Of a DNA stretch of 64,000 nucleotides, positions 26,512-33,898 are shown piece by piece. Origin of the DNA: Mucilaginibacter paludis DSM 18603. Its GTDB lineage: Bacteria > Bacteroidota > Bacteroidia > Sphingobacteriales > Sphingobacteriaceae. The notes below the pieces were generated by a model that was not told where the DNA came from, made no database searches, and saw only the letters and a program-made list of their open reading frames with translations. Made by a program: the position numbers and the translations under genes. Location of the stretch: positions 7,738,877 to 7,802,876 of the forward strand of contig NZ_CM001403.1 in the NCBI RefSeq assembly GCF_000166195.2, written 5' to 3'. How positions within the stretch are numbered: the stretch's first letter is position 1; each line of letters opens with the position of its first letter.

Positions 26512-26673
26512 TTAAGGATTAACTGTTCCTGTAGAGCCAGTATAATCTCCGTTGCCTACGTCATTTTTATCCGGCACTGCATTGGTTTGTGGTTTAACAG
26601 AATTGTCTTTGGTACATGATGACACCAGGCCGGTAGTTAATATAGCAAAAGCTATAATGATGATCTTTTTCAT
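26512..26673 (-). CDS. Small lipopeptide-like protein, array copy 4 (type 2)
   Basis: A 53-residue paralogue whose protein sequence is identical to copy 6 (type 2, KPQTNAVPDK). The identity at protein level and near identity in DNA point to very recent duplication or ongoing gene conversion. Confidence 0.7.
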   Translation of the reverse strand: MKKIIIIAFAILTTGLVSSCTKDNSVKPQTNAVPDKNDVGNGDYTGSTGTVNP

Positions 26674-26709
26674 GAGTATTACTTTTTATAAGTTGATGGT
26701 TAAGATGAA

Positions 26710-26871
26710 TTAAGGATTAACTGTTCCTGTAGAGCCGGTGTAATCTCCGTTGCCTACATCGTTTTTATCTGCTACAACAGTTTTTTGCGGCCTAACAGAA
26801 TTATCTTTGGTACATGATGATACCATGCTGGTAGTTAGTATCGCGAAAGCGATAATGATGATCTTTTTCAT
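26710..26871 (-). CDS. Small lipopeptide-like protein, array copy 3 (type 1)
   Basis: A 53-residue type 1 paralogue with two private changes, TTSMVSSC in the signal and SVRPQKTVVAD in the linker. It is the promoter-proximal member of the 198-bp repeat block; upstream of it the copies are shorter and more diverged. Confidence 0.7.
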   Translation of the reverse strand: MKKIIIIAFAILTTSMVSSCTKDNSVRPQKTVVADKNDVGNGDYTGSTGTVNP

Positions 26872-26900
26872 GAGTATATGTGATTTTATAGGGATGTAGG

Positions 26901-27047
26901 TTAATCTCCGTTACCTACGTCGTTTTTGTCTGGCGAAATAAACTTTTGAGTTTGAGCTGAAGCCGGTTTTACTGAATTGTCTTTGTTGCAAGATGAAATC
27001 AATGCGGTAGCGAGTACAGTAAATGCAATAATGATTACCTTTTTCAT
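26901..27047 (-). CDS. Small lipopeptide-like protein, array copy 2 (short form)
   Basis: A 48-residue paralogue: MKKVIIIAFTVLATALISSC, then NKDNSVKPASAQTQ and KFISPDKNDVGNGD, with the stop codon directly after DVGNGD. It keeps the lipobox Cys20 but lacks the ten-residue YTGSTGTVNP tail of copies 3-7. This suggests that DVGNGD is the conserved functional end and the tail is an addition. Confidence 0.68.
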   Translation of the reverse strand: MKKVIIIAFTVLATALISSCNKDNSVKPASAQTQKFISPDKNDVGNGD

Positions 27048-27094
27048 ATTTCTGTCGGGTGGGTTCAAGAATGTGTTATTATTTTATTGTCGAG

Positions 27095-27241
27095 TTAATC
27101 GCCGTTACCAACATCGCTCTTATTGGGAATAACAACTATTTTGAGCTTTGCATTTGAAGGTTTAATCGAACTATCTTTTGTGTACGACGGCGCAATGCCG
27201 GTAAAAAGAGCAACAAATGCTATAATGGTGATTTTCTTCAT
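27095..27241 (-). CDS. Small secreted peptide, array copy 1 (short form, Cys lost)
   Basis: A 48-residue paralogue and the first gene of the array on the minus strand. It reads MKKITIIAFVALFTGIAPSY at the signal, with Tyr at the lipobox position, then TKDSSIKPSNAKLKIVV and IPNKSDVGNGD before the stop. The end motif is kept although lipidation should be lost. It sits about 230 bp downstream of a good promoter. Confidence 0.62.
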   Translation of the reverse strand: MKKITIIAFVALFTGIAPSYTKDSSIKPSNAKLKIVVIPNKSDVGNGD

Positions 27242-27639
27242 TGTATTTCGCGTTATTCGCTGTGTTTTAATCTGTCAACTTTTAATTAAACAATCATTTC
27301 TCGTTTTAACAGGCATCGATAGTTTCGATGCTTGCCAACATCAAATACTGGCTTTTTCTCCAAATCTAAAATTTCAATTTGATGTTATTGAAGTCCAGAA
27401 ATGTGTTAATTTAATTCACTATACCTATCTGATATGTAATTATTTACTTACTTTATTTAAATATTTTGTTGATGCAAACATAAATTTTAATTTTCATATT
27501 GCAAAATTTTTTTTATAATTTTGCGATTTTTTTTTGAAAAAATTTATTTCTTTAATAAATGAACTATGTTCAAGCATCGCCCGTATAAAACTAATTATTA
27601 AAATTTGGGTTCACCATTACAAAATATTACTTTTATTTA
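27242..27639. other. Divergent promoter region of array and TPR sensor
   Basis: This very AT-rich 398-bp gap separates the minus-strand array from the plus-strand TPR gene. It holds a two-box minus promoter (27475-27505), a plus-strand -7 box TAATTTTG at 27516-27523, and a leader hairpin in the array transcript, GCATCGA (27313-27319) with TCGATGC (27325-27331). No further gene is supported. Confidence 0.55.
27475..27505 (-). promoter_or_regulatory. Promoter of the small-gene array
   Basis: On the minus strand TTTG (27505-27502) is followed after 19 bp by TATGTTTG (27482-27475). This fits the Bacteroidota housekeeping consensus TTTG-N19/20-TAnnTTTG in both boxes. Transcription would start near 27470 and leave a leader of about 230 nt before copy 1. 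Confidence 0.6.
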
Positions 27640-29079
27640 ATGAAAATCAAATTTCTATTTGCGTTACTTCTTAGTTGTTTGCTTTTCTCTGAAGTTGATG
27701 CAAAAGGATTTAGCGACAATCCAAATCCGGACACCATTCAGGTTAATAAAATCAATAAACAGGCATATAATAGCAGGTTAACAGATCCCAGCGGAACTAT
27801 TAATCAAGCTAAAAAAAGCCTTGCACTGGCTATTAAAATAAATTACATCAACGGTATTGGGGAAGCATACCGCGTGTTAGGCCTTGGCTATTACTATTTA
27901 ACACAACAAGAAACATCACTTGATTGTTATTTAAATGCACTAAAATATTTTCAAAGTAACAACAACTTAAGCGGCCAGGCTAAGGTGAACAATAATATTG
28001 GCACGCTATACCGCGAAAGCGACTACGATATTGCCATCGATTATTATTTTAAAGCTTTGAGCATAGCACAAAAAATAAAAGATGAGGACCTTATAGCCAC
28101 CATTGATCTAAATTTCGGCAATATATACTATCGGAAAAAGAACTTTACCAAGGCTTTAGAATATTACGATAAAAGCAACGTGTTATTTACCAAATTAAAT
28201 AACACGGTTAACCTGATCCAATGCCTTCAAAACAGGGGAGTTATCTATTATAACCTGAATCAATTGGATAAAGCCAGGGAACTTTTGTTAGAAGCTAACC
28301 AACAGGCCAAAACAATGGATTTGAATATGGCTGTTGCCAGCATTAACTTAACCCTCACCTCGCTTTTTATTGCCGAGAATAAATTTGATTTGGCGGAAAC
28401 CTATCTAAACGAGGGCCTTGCATTTTCAAGGCAGGTTAAAAGCACCAAGCTTGAATATGATTACAAACTGACCAGGTATGAGCTGGAGTTTAAAAGGAAA
28501 AATTATAAAAATGCATTATTCAGTTTAAGGGACATTTACAAACAGGATAGCGCAACCTATAAAAATAACATATCTGTACGGCTTAACCTGATTGATGAGC
28601 AGCACAAGCATCGCGAAAAAGAACAAGAAAACGAACGTATCATCGAGCGCCAGAAGTATGACAGGCAAATGTTTTGGGCAAGTGCTCTGGTGGCAGGCCT
28701 TTTTTTGGTTGTGATTGTTTTACTGATATATAATGTAAACCGAAAAGCCAAAACTAACAAACGCCTTACGGAACTGAATGCTAAGATATCCGAACAAAAA
28801 GAAAATCTGAACCAGATCAACCATCACCTGGAAGAAATTATTGACGAACGAACAAAAGATCTCCAGATCAAGAATAAAAAACTCGCAGACTACTCGCTTC
28901 ATCTATCCCACCAGATTCGCGGGCCTATAGCGACTTTAAAAGGACTACTGAATCTTGAAAAGGATGATTTGATTCAGCAGGACGAATGTATTAAACTAAT
29001 GAATAAATGCGTATCTGAAATTGACGACAATATTATAGATATGAGCGGGATGCTTCACGAATCTGCAAAAAACGGATAG
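27640..29079 (+). CDS. TPR sensor protein with HisKA-like helix but no ATPase domain
   Basis: A 479-residue membrane protein. It has a signal peptide (about 1-21), a periplasmic array of TPR repeats (about 45-300; e.g. GEAYRVLGLGYYYLTQQETS and DIAIDYYFKALSIAQKIKDE), one membrane helix (about 346-368), a coiled coil and a final segment with an H-box, LSHQIRGPIATLKGLL, followed by a second helix. This is the dimerisation/phosphoacceptor (DHp) half of a histidine kinase. The gene stops directly after it; no N, G1, F or G2 box follows in any frame before ung. It may accept phosphate from another kinase or work as a dimer partner. It is divergent from the small-gene array and shares its control region. 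Confidence 0.8.
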   Translation: MKIKFLFALLLSCLLFSEVDAKGFSDNPNPDTIQVNKINKQAYNSRLTDPSGTINQAKKSLALAIKINYINGIGEAYRVLGLGYYYLTQQETSLDCYLNALKYFQSNNNLSGQAKVNNNIGTLYRESDYDIAIDYYFKALSIAQKIKDEDLIATIDLNFGNIYYRKKNFTKALEYYDKSNVLFTKLNNTVNLIQCLQNRGVIYYNLNQLDKARELLLEANQQAKTMDLNMAVASINLTLTSLFIAENKFDLAETYLNEGLAFSRQVKSTKLEYDYKLTRYELEFKRKNYKNALFSLRDIYKQDSATYKNNISVRLNLIDEQHKHREKEQENERIIERQKYDRQMFWASALVAGLFLVVIVLLIYNVNRKAKTNKRLTELNAKISEQKENLNQINHHLEEIIDERTKDLQIKNKKLADYSLHLSHQIRGPIATLKGLLNLEKDDLIQQDECIKLMNKCVSEIDDNIIDMSGMLHESAKNG

Positions 29080-29113
29080 TTATCCATCACTTGCCAATAA
29101 GCAACTATGGTAT

Positions 29114-29154
29114 ACACTTATTGCACACTGATTTTCAAAACGAATAAGTGTGCA
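29114..29154. terminator. Hairpin between convergent TPR-sensor and ung genes
   Basis: ACACTTATT (29114-29122) pairs with AATAAGTGT (29143-29151); a competing stem is TGCACACT (29122-29129) with AGTGTGCA (29147-29154). It lies between two convergent genes, so a bidirectional terminator is likely, though no strong T-run is visible. Confidence 0.4.
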
Positions 29155-29162
29155 TAATTGAT

Positions 29163-29840
29163 TTAATGTATTTGCCAGTCAATTGGTTGTTTGCCTTCTT
29201 TGGTTAAAATAGCATTTGTTTTTGAAAAATGGTGGCAACCAAAAAAACCGTTGTATGCCGAAAAGGGTGAGGGGTGTGCCGCTTTCAGGATATGGTGTTT
29301 TTTTTCATCGATTAACACGGCTTTAGCTTGTGCAAATTTGCCCCAGAGTAAAAATACAACTCCTTCCTTTTGTTCCGATATTTGGCTGATCACCTTATCC
29401 GTAAAAATTTCCCAGCCTGACTTTTGGTGCGACCCGGCAGAATTTGCACGTACAGTGAGGGTTGCGTTTAATAATAACACGCCCTGTTCTGCCCATTCCG
29501 TTAAATCTCCATGGGTTGGCATGATGAAGCCTGGAATATCGGTTTGCAATTCTTTATAGATGTTTTGCAAAGACGGGGGGAGGGGTACACCCTTTTGCAC
29601 TGAAAAAGATAAACCATGCGCCTGGTTAGCACCGTGATAGGGATCTTGCCCCAGTATCACCACCTTTAGGTTTGTAAATGGGGTAGTCCAAAAGGCGTTA
29701 AAAATATCTTTACCTCTTGGATATACTACCTGGCCAGTATTCTTTTCTTCTTTTAAAAAGTTTTTAAGTTTCAGCATGTAATCCTGCTCAAATTCGCTCT
29801 TTAAAATATTTAGCCATGAGGGCTCTAATTCAATCGACAT
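29163..29840 (-). CDS. ung: Uracil-DNA glycosylase (family 1)
   Basis: A 225-residue DNA repair enzyme that removes uracil from DNA. The water-activating motif GQDPYHG and the DNA-intercalation motif HPSPFS (usually HPSPLS) are present; LLLNATLTVRANSAGSHQ and FLLWGKFAQAK are family blocks. The length is standard. A longer open frame to 30122 exists, but its first 94 residues overlap the divergent gene and do not look like protein; MSIELEPSWL at 29840 is the right start. Confidence 0.95.
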   Translation of the reverse strand: MSIELEPSWLNILKSEFEQDYMLKLKNFLKEEKNTGQVVYPRGKDIFNAFWTTPFTNLKVVILGQDPYHGANQAHGLSFSVQKGVPLPPSLQNIYKELQTDIPGFIMPTHGDLTEWAEQGVLLLNATLTVRANSAGSHQKSGWEIFTDKVISQISEQKEGVVFLLWGKFAQAKAVLIDEKKHHILKAAHPSPFSAYNGFFGCHHFSKTNAILTKEGKQPIDWQIH

Positions 29841-29907
29841 AAATGTAATTAGATGTTGGTTAACACCACAAATAAACGGATATTTGCGCAGTATAAAATT
29901 ACAAATT

Positions 29908-30462
29908 ATGTCAAATATTGTTCGGTTAGTTATTGCATGTGCTGTTTTAGGTGCTGCTATTGTAATGTCTGTTTTTGGTTTATGGGGATGGGGTATACTG
30001 GTTTTCCTGATAGGCGGATTGGTTTTACTAACTTTCTTTTTAAATGAAAATATGCTGATAGCGCAATATTTTCTGCGTAAGGAAGATACCACTAAGGCAG
30101 AGGAATGGCTATTGAAGATCACCGACTATGAAAAGCAATTGTATAAGGCGCAGCACGGATACTACAATTTGTTAATGGGCTTAATAGAATCGCGCAAAGC
30201 ACCCTTAAAATCCGAAAAATACTTTAAAAAAGCATTAACCCTGGGCATGAAGATGTCTCATAACATCGCATTGGCTAAATTAAGCCTTGCCGGAATATCA
30301 ATGGCTAAGCGTAACAAGCGTGAGGCACAGATGTACTTACAGGAAGCGAGCAAAGCAGATACCAATAAAATGCTTACTGAGCAGATAAAGATGATGAAGG
30401 GGCAAATGGCCCAGATGGATAAGCAGCAAGTAGTACGTGGCGGCTATCGCCAGCAGTTTTAA
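29908..30462 (+). CDS. Membrane-anchored helical-repeat protein
   Basis: A 184-residue protein with two N-terminal membrane helices (RLVIACAVLGAAIVMSVFGL and GILVFLIGGLVLLTFFL) and a cytosolic helical part that looks like degenerate TPR repeats (KAEEWLLKITDYEKQLYKA; SEKYFKKALTLGMKMSHNIA), ending with Met/Gln-rich helices. ATG 29908 is preferred over an in-frame ATG eight codons earlier. No enzyme motif is present. Related proteins are widespread and uncharacterised in Sphingobacteria. A strong terminator follows. Confidence 0.75.
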   Translation: MSNIVRLVIACAVLGAAIVMSVFGLWGWGILVFLIGGLVLLTFFLNENMLIAQYFLRKEDTTKAEEWLLKITDYEKQLYKAQHGYYNLLMGLIESRKAPLKSEKYFKKALTLGMKMSHNIALAKLSLAGISMAKRNKREAQMYLQEASKADTNKMLTEQIKMMKGQMAQMDKQQVVRGGYRQQF

Positions 30463-30474
30463 TACAATAGTTAA

Positions 30475-30513
30475 AAACTACTGATAAAGGAGGATTTCCT
30501 TTATCAGTAGTTT
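30475..30513. terminator. Strong bidirectional terminator
   Basis: A perfect 17-bp stem: AAACTACTGATAAAGGA (30475-30491) with TCCTTTATCAGTAGTTT (30497-30513), loop GGATT. On the plus strand it is followed by a T-rich stretch; on the minus strand an A/T-rich run also follows. It separates the helical-repeat gene from the convergent small gene. Confidence 0.85.
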
Positions 30514-30718
30514 ATTTTTCGTCAAGATGACTGTAGTAATCCGGGCTTACCGATACTGCAGCTTCACTGAAGTTCTTATCAGAAATAGCGTGATCTTCAG
30601 ATGGGTTTGATATCTCTACTATTCGCAGTAAGTTACGGATAAATGATAGATCGAACTTGTTTCTGTTAAACTTAATCAGGTATTCGTTTTCCGTTATTTC
30701 CAGGCTTGTATTGATCAT
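30512..30718 (-). CDS. Small hypothetical protein
   Basis: A 68-residue cytosolic protein: MINTSLEITENEYLIKFNR, then FDLSFIRNLLRIVEISNP, then a polar tail ending SPDYYSHLDEK. The N-terminal part resembles short antitoxin-like or DUF-type proteins with one beta hairpin and one helix, but no toxin gene is adjacent. It overlaps the terminator by two bases at its stop codon, which supports it being a real transcribed gene. The family is unknown. Confidence 0.55.
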   Translation of the reverse strand: MINTSLEITENEYLIKFNRNKFDLSFIRNLLRIVEISNPSEDHAISDKNFSEAAVSVSPDYYSHLDEK

Positions 30719-31074
30719 GGTGTTTACATTTTTATAATTATAAAAATATAAATTGATCCATTAGCAAAAGTGTTACTTTATTTAAGTTTTCATTAAGTTA
30801 TTGTAATCAATTAACGTTCATCTGTAAATGCAGGAGTTCAATAGAATTCATGGTATAAGTATTACCGATACACTTTGCGTGCGCCGTTTTCCATTAGGTT
30901 GTATTTATCTACCGTCGGATTTAAAATTGTTATCCGCAGGTTACCAAAAAACTTTAAATAAAATGATAAGTAATAGCCAACGTTTCAGTGCTTATCAAGA
31001 TGTAGGTTAAGCAAAAAAGCAAGCAATTACTTATCACATATACTTAATTTGTGTTAATAGCTAATAAATTAATG
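30719..31074. other. Intergenic region upstream of lysS 3' end
   Basis: A 356-bp AT-rich gap. A 60-codon plus-strand open frame (30828-31010) starts MQEFNRIHGISITD; it has no neighbours, no recognisable domain and no promoter box, so I do not call it. Nothing else stands out. Confidence 0.4.
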
Positions 31075-32814
31075 TTACACAAACCAGGCCATTACAGTTT
31101 CCTTTGAAGGCATGGCAATATCGAGCTTCAGTTTTTTACGCATCCCACCCAGATCATTGAATATCTTGTTTGGGTTGCCAGCTTTTAATTCCTGAATGGT
31201 ATTGAAACCCATTTTTTTAACTACGGGTATCCATTCAGACGGTACACCGGCGGCAGCAAATTCAAGGTTTTCCTCTGCCTCATCTTTAATATTGGAAACC
31301 GTAATGCTTTCGGGCCTCATCTGCGGGAAAAACAGCACTTCCTGTATGGTAGTCTGGTTCGTCATCAGCATCACCAGGCGGTCAATACCTATTCCTAAGC
31401 CAGATGTTGGCGGCATGCCATATTCCAACGCGCGCAAAAAGTCATCATCCATCGCCATCGCTTCCTCATCACCACGGCCAGCCAGTAACAGTTGATCTTC
31501 AAAGCGTTCACGCTGATCAATGGGATCGTTTAATTCTGTATATGCATTGGCAATTTCTTTACCCATTACAAACAGTTCAAAACGTTCTACCAAACCCTCT
31601 TTGCTGCGGTGCTTCTTAGCAAGCGGGGTCATCTCGATAGGGTAGTCGGTAATATAGGTGGGTTGTATTAGATGTTCTTCAACTTTTGCGCTAAATATTT
31701 CGTCAACCAGTTTGCCTTTACCCATGGTTTTATCCACCTCGATGGCTAAATCACGGCAGGTTTGCCTTAAAGCAGCTTCGTCCATTGCTGATACATCAAT
31801 ACCGGTATACTTCAAAATACTATCATACATGGATAGCTTTTCATACGGTCCGGCAAAGTTAATCTCGTGCTCACCTACTTTAACAACCGCTTTTCCGTGC
31901 ACAGCCATTGCCACTTTTTCAAGGCAATGTTCAACCATAGCCATCATCCAGATATAATCCTTATAGGCTACGTATATTTCAACCGAAGTGAATTCGGGAT
32001 TATGGGTGCGATCCATACCCTCGTTACGGAACATTTTGCCAAATTCATACACCCCATCAAATCCGGCTACAATTAATCTTTTTAAATATAGCTCGTTAGC
32101 TATGCGCAAAAACAAAGGCATATCCAGCGTATTGTGGTAGGTTTTAAACGGCCGCGCTGCTGCGCCGCCATGCACACTTTGCAGTATCGGGGTTTCCACT
32201 TCCATCCAGCCCTCGCTGTCAAAGTAGCTGCGCATGGTGCTGATCACTTTAGAGCGGTTCATGAAGATCTGCTTGAACTCCGGGTTTACCGTTAAATCCA
32301 CATAGCGCTGGCGATAACGCATTTCCGGATCGGTAAAAGCATCATGTACAGTACCATCTTCTTCACGCCTTACCACAGGCAGTGGTTTAAGCGATTTAGA
32401 TAGAATGGTTAATTCTTTAACATGAACCGATGTTTCGCCGGTTTGTGTGGTAAAAACGTATCCTTTTACGCCAACAAAGTCGCCCAGGTCTAACAGCTTT
32501 TTAAATACGGTGTTATACATGGTTTTATCTTCGTCGGGGCAAATATCGTCGCGCTTGATGTAGATCTGTACGCGGCCGGTTGAATCCTGTAATTCGGCAA
32601 AAGATGCGCTGCCCATAATACGGCGGCTCATGATGCGGCCCGCAATTACTACCTCCTGGTAAGCCTCAGGCTTGGAGTTGAAGTTTGCTAAAATATCCTT
32701 AGCGTTTGTATTTACATCAAATGCTTCGGCAGGATAGGGGTTGATGCCTAAATTGCGTAATTGCTGCAGCGCCTCACGGCGAAATATTTCCTGTTCGGAT
32801 AGTCCAATGCTCAT
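31075..32814 (-). CDS. lysS: Lysyl-tRNA synthetase, class II
   Basis: A 579-residue class IIb aminoacyl-tRNA synthetase. The N-terminal OB-fold anticodon domain contains VVIAGRIMSRRIMGSASFAE; motif 2 is FRNEGMDRTHNPEFTSVE; motif 3 is GLGIGIDRLVMLMT. Beyond the usual length of about 500 there is a C-terminal extension of about 70 residues (PVVKKMGFNTIQELKAGNP) that looks like a helix-hairpin-helix module, as in other Bacteroidota LysS. It charges tRNA-Lys in the cytosol. A promoter-like box and a palindrome lie upstream. Confidence 0.95.
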   Translation of the reverse strand: MSIGLSEQEIFRREALQQLRNLGINPYPAEAFDVNTNAKDILANFNSKPEAYQEVVIAGRIMSRRIMGSASFAELQDSTGRVQIYIKRDDICPDEDKTMYNTVFKKLLDLGDFVGVKGYVFTTQTGETSVHVKELTILSKSLKPLPVVRREEDGTVHDAFTDPEMRYRQRYVDLTVNPEFKQIFMNRSKVISTMRSYFDSEGWMEVETPILQSVHGGAAARPFKTYHNTLDMPLFLRIANELYLKRLIVAGFDGVYEFGKMFRNEGMDRTHNPEFTSVEIYVAYKDYIWMMAMVEHCLEKVAMAVHGKAVVKVGEHEINFAGPYEKLSMYDSILKYTGIDVSAMDEAALRQTCRDLAIEVDKTMGKGKLVDEIFSAKVEEHLIQPTYITDYPIEMTPLAKKHRSKEGLVERFELFVMGKEIANAYTELNDPIDQRERFEDQLLLAGRGDEEAMAMDDDFLRALEYGMPPTSGLGIGIDRLVMLMTNQTTIQEVLFFPQMRPESITVSNIKDEAEENLEFAAAGVPSEWIPVVKKMGFNTIQELKAGNPNKIFNDLGGMRKKLKLDIAMPSKETVMAWFV

Positions 32815-32845
32815 AACTGAAAGCGTATTTTATTTAAAGGATTGC

Positions 32846-32898
32846 AAAAGTAAGATTTTAACCGCAAATGTTTCGATTATTTCAAATCGAAACATTTG
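32846..32898 (-). promoter_or_regulatory. lysS promoter box with overlapping palindrome
   Basis: The minus-strand TACTTTTG (32853-32846) fits TAnnTTTG and lies about 32 bp upstream of the lysS ATG. Directly upstream a perfect 14-bp inverted repeat, CAAATGTTTCGATT (32866-32879) and AATCGAAACATTTG (32885-32898), covers the -33 region, so it may be an operator. No canonical -33 box is seen. Confidence 0.45.
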
Positions 32899-33070
32899 TA
32901 GTGATTTTGAGGCCCTGTCAATCCTGGTTCTTCGTATGGTTACAGTGCTATATCAGCCGCCTAACATCCCTATGATGGGCATATGATGAATATCATTTGA
33001 ACTACCGGCGCAAGTAATATTAATTCCATGGTTGGATTGGTTTGATGGAGTTTAAAATCAGTGATAAGTG

Positions 33071-33418
33071 TTATCCATTTGATTGGGTTGATACTGGTAT
33101 ATCTTTGTTTTTTGCTGCCAACATGATGCTGCCAATGGTGCCGATGACGGGTAGGGCAATTATAATTAATAGGAAGTCGATAACAATAATGGCAGGTATT
33201 GTCATATCGCATTTGATATGCTCGGTAGATACGTAAGTGCTTTCAAGCAGGTAGGCGATTAAAAAAAATATGGATGATGCCAAAACATAGAGTACCGTTA
33301 ACAAAGTTATCGTCAAAACACTCAGACTTATTTTATCCCGTAATCTTTTGCTGATCAGGATAATTTGTAATATGGGCGAAGCAAGTATTAAAAGCAGCAG
33401 CAGTAAACTCATTACCAT
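33071..33418 (-). CDS. Small multi-pass membrane protein
   Basis: A 115-residue protein with three to four hydrophobic helices (MVMSLLLLLLILASPIL; LTITLLTVLYVLASSIFFLI; IIVIDFLLIIIALPVIGTIG) and a short polar tail. No family recognised. A truncated copy of its 5' end is present about 550 bp away (33899-33970), so the locus has had a local duplication. An overlapping shorter frame (32970-33212) is a shadow. Confidence 0.6.
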   Translation of the reverse strand: MVMSLLLLLLILASPILQIILISKRLRDKISLSVLTITLLTVLYVLASSIFFLIAYLLESTYVSTEHIKCDMTIPAIIVIDFLLIIIALPVIGTIGSIMLAAKNKDIPVSTQSNG

Positions 33419-33495
33419 TATATTTATCAGTTAATACCATGCCTTAAAAAAGGTAACCTTTTGCACCATGTAACGATAATAGCTACATTAGTATT

Positions 33496-33843
33496 ATGCT
33501 GCGTGATATTGATAATTACTTTTTGAAAAAGGATGAGCCAGCCAAAAGTAGTCTGCTTTACTTGCGCACGTTTATCTTAGCTTTTGATGCGGAGATAACT
33601 GAGTCCTGGAAATATGGTATGCCTTTTTATTGCTATAAAAATAAGATGCTTTGTTATCTATGGACAAAAAAGGGCACCGGGCAACCCTATATCGGTTTTG
33701 TGGATGGTAAACTGATGGAGCATCCCGAACTGATTATGGAGAAGCGTTCGCGAATGAAAATTATGCTGATAGAGCCGGCGGAAGATGTACCTGTAAACGT
33801 GATTAGCGAGATACTGAATGTTGCAGTCAAGCTGCGTAATTGA
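33496..33843 (+). CDS. DUF1801 (YdhG-like) domain protein
   Basis: A 115-residue cytosolic protein. LLYLRTFILAFDAEITESWKYG is shortened here to its core, TESWKYGMPFYCYKNKMLC, which with YIGFVDGKLMEHPELI is characteristic of the DUF1801/YdhG fold. The function is unknown; some members are linked to iron or stress responses. Single gene with normal family length. Confidence 0.8.
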   Translation: MLRDIDNYFLKKDEPAKSSLLYLRTFILAFDAEITESWKYGMPFYCYKNKMLCYLWTKKGTGQPYIGFVDGKLMEHPELIMEKRSRMKIMLIEPAEDVPVNVISEILNVAVKLRN

Positions 33844-33898
33844 TGATAAGAGGGCTCTTTATGGCTTGGGGGAAATAAAAAAATTATTATGTATGCAG

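Larger units (their letters stand above)
25696..27241 (-). repeat. Tandem array of eight small paralogous genes
   Basis: Copies 3-7 repeat with an exact 198-bp period (starts at 26871, 26673, 26475, 26277 and 26079) and alternate type 1, 2, 1, 2, 1, so the larger unit is 396 bp. Copies 1 and 2 are shorter upstream paralogues and copy 8 a diverged downstream one. All are on the minus strand and probably one transcript. Confidence 0.85.

Noticed and set aside
25696..27241. CRISPR-like direct repeats
   Set aside because: The 198-bp period is made of complete reading frames with start, export signal and stop; the spacers are 36 bp and nearly identical, the reverse of a CRISPR array.
27123..27518. 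131-codon plus-strand frame over the array promoter
   Set aside because: It is antisense to array copy 1 and the AT-rich leader; its sequence is hydrophobic and Cys/Phe-rich as expected of a shadow.
29841..30122. N-terminal extension of uracil-DNA glycosylase
   Set aside because: The extra residues overlap the divergent membrane-anchored gene and are low complexity; the known ung start is at 29840.
30828..31010. 60-codon plus-strand frame before lysS
   Set aside because: No domain, promoter or neighbour supports it; it could be real, but the evidence is too thin.
31021..31074. Riboswitch or T-box near lysS
   Set aside because: This is the 3' side of lysS; the true 5' side (32815-32900) shows a palindrome but no T-box or lysine riboswitch core.
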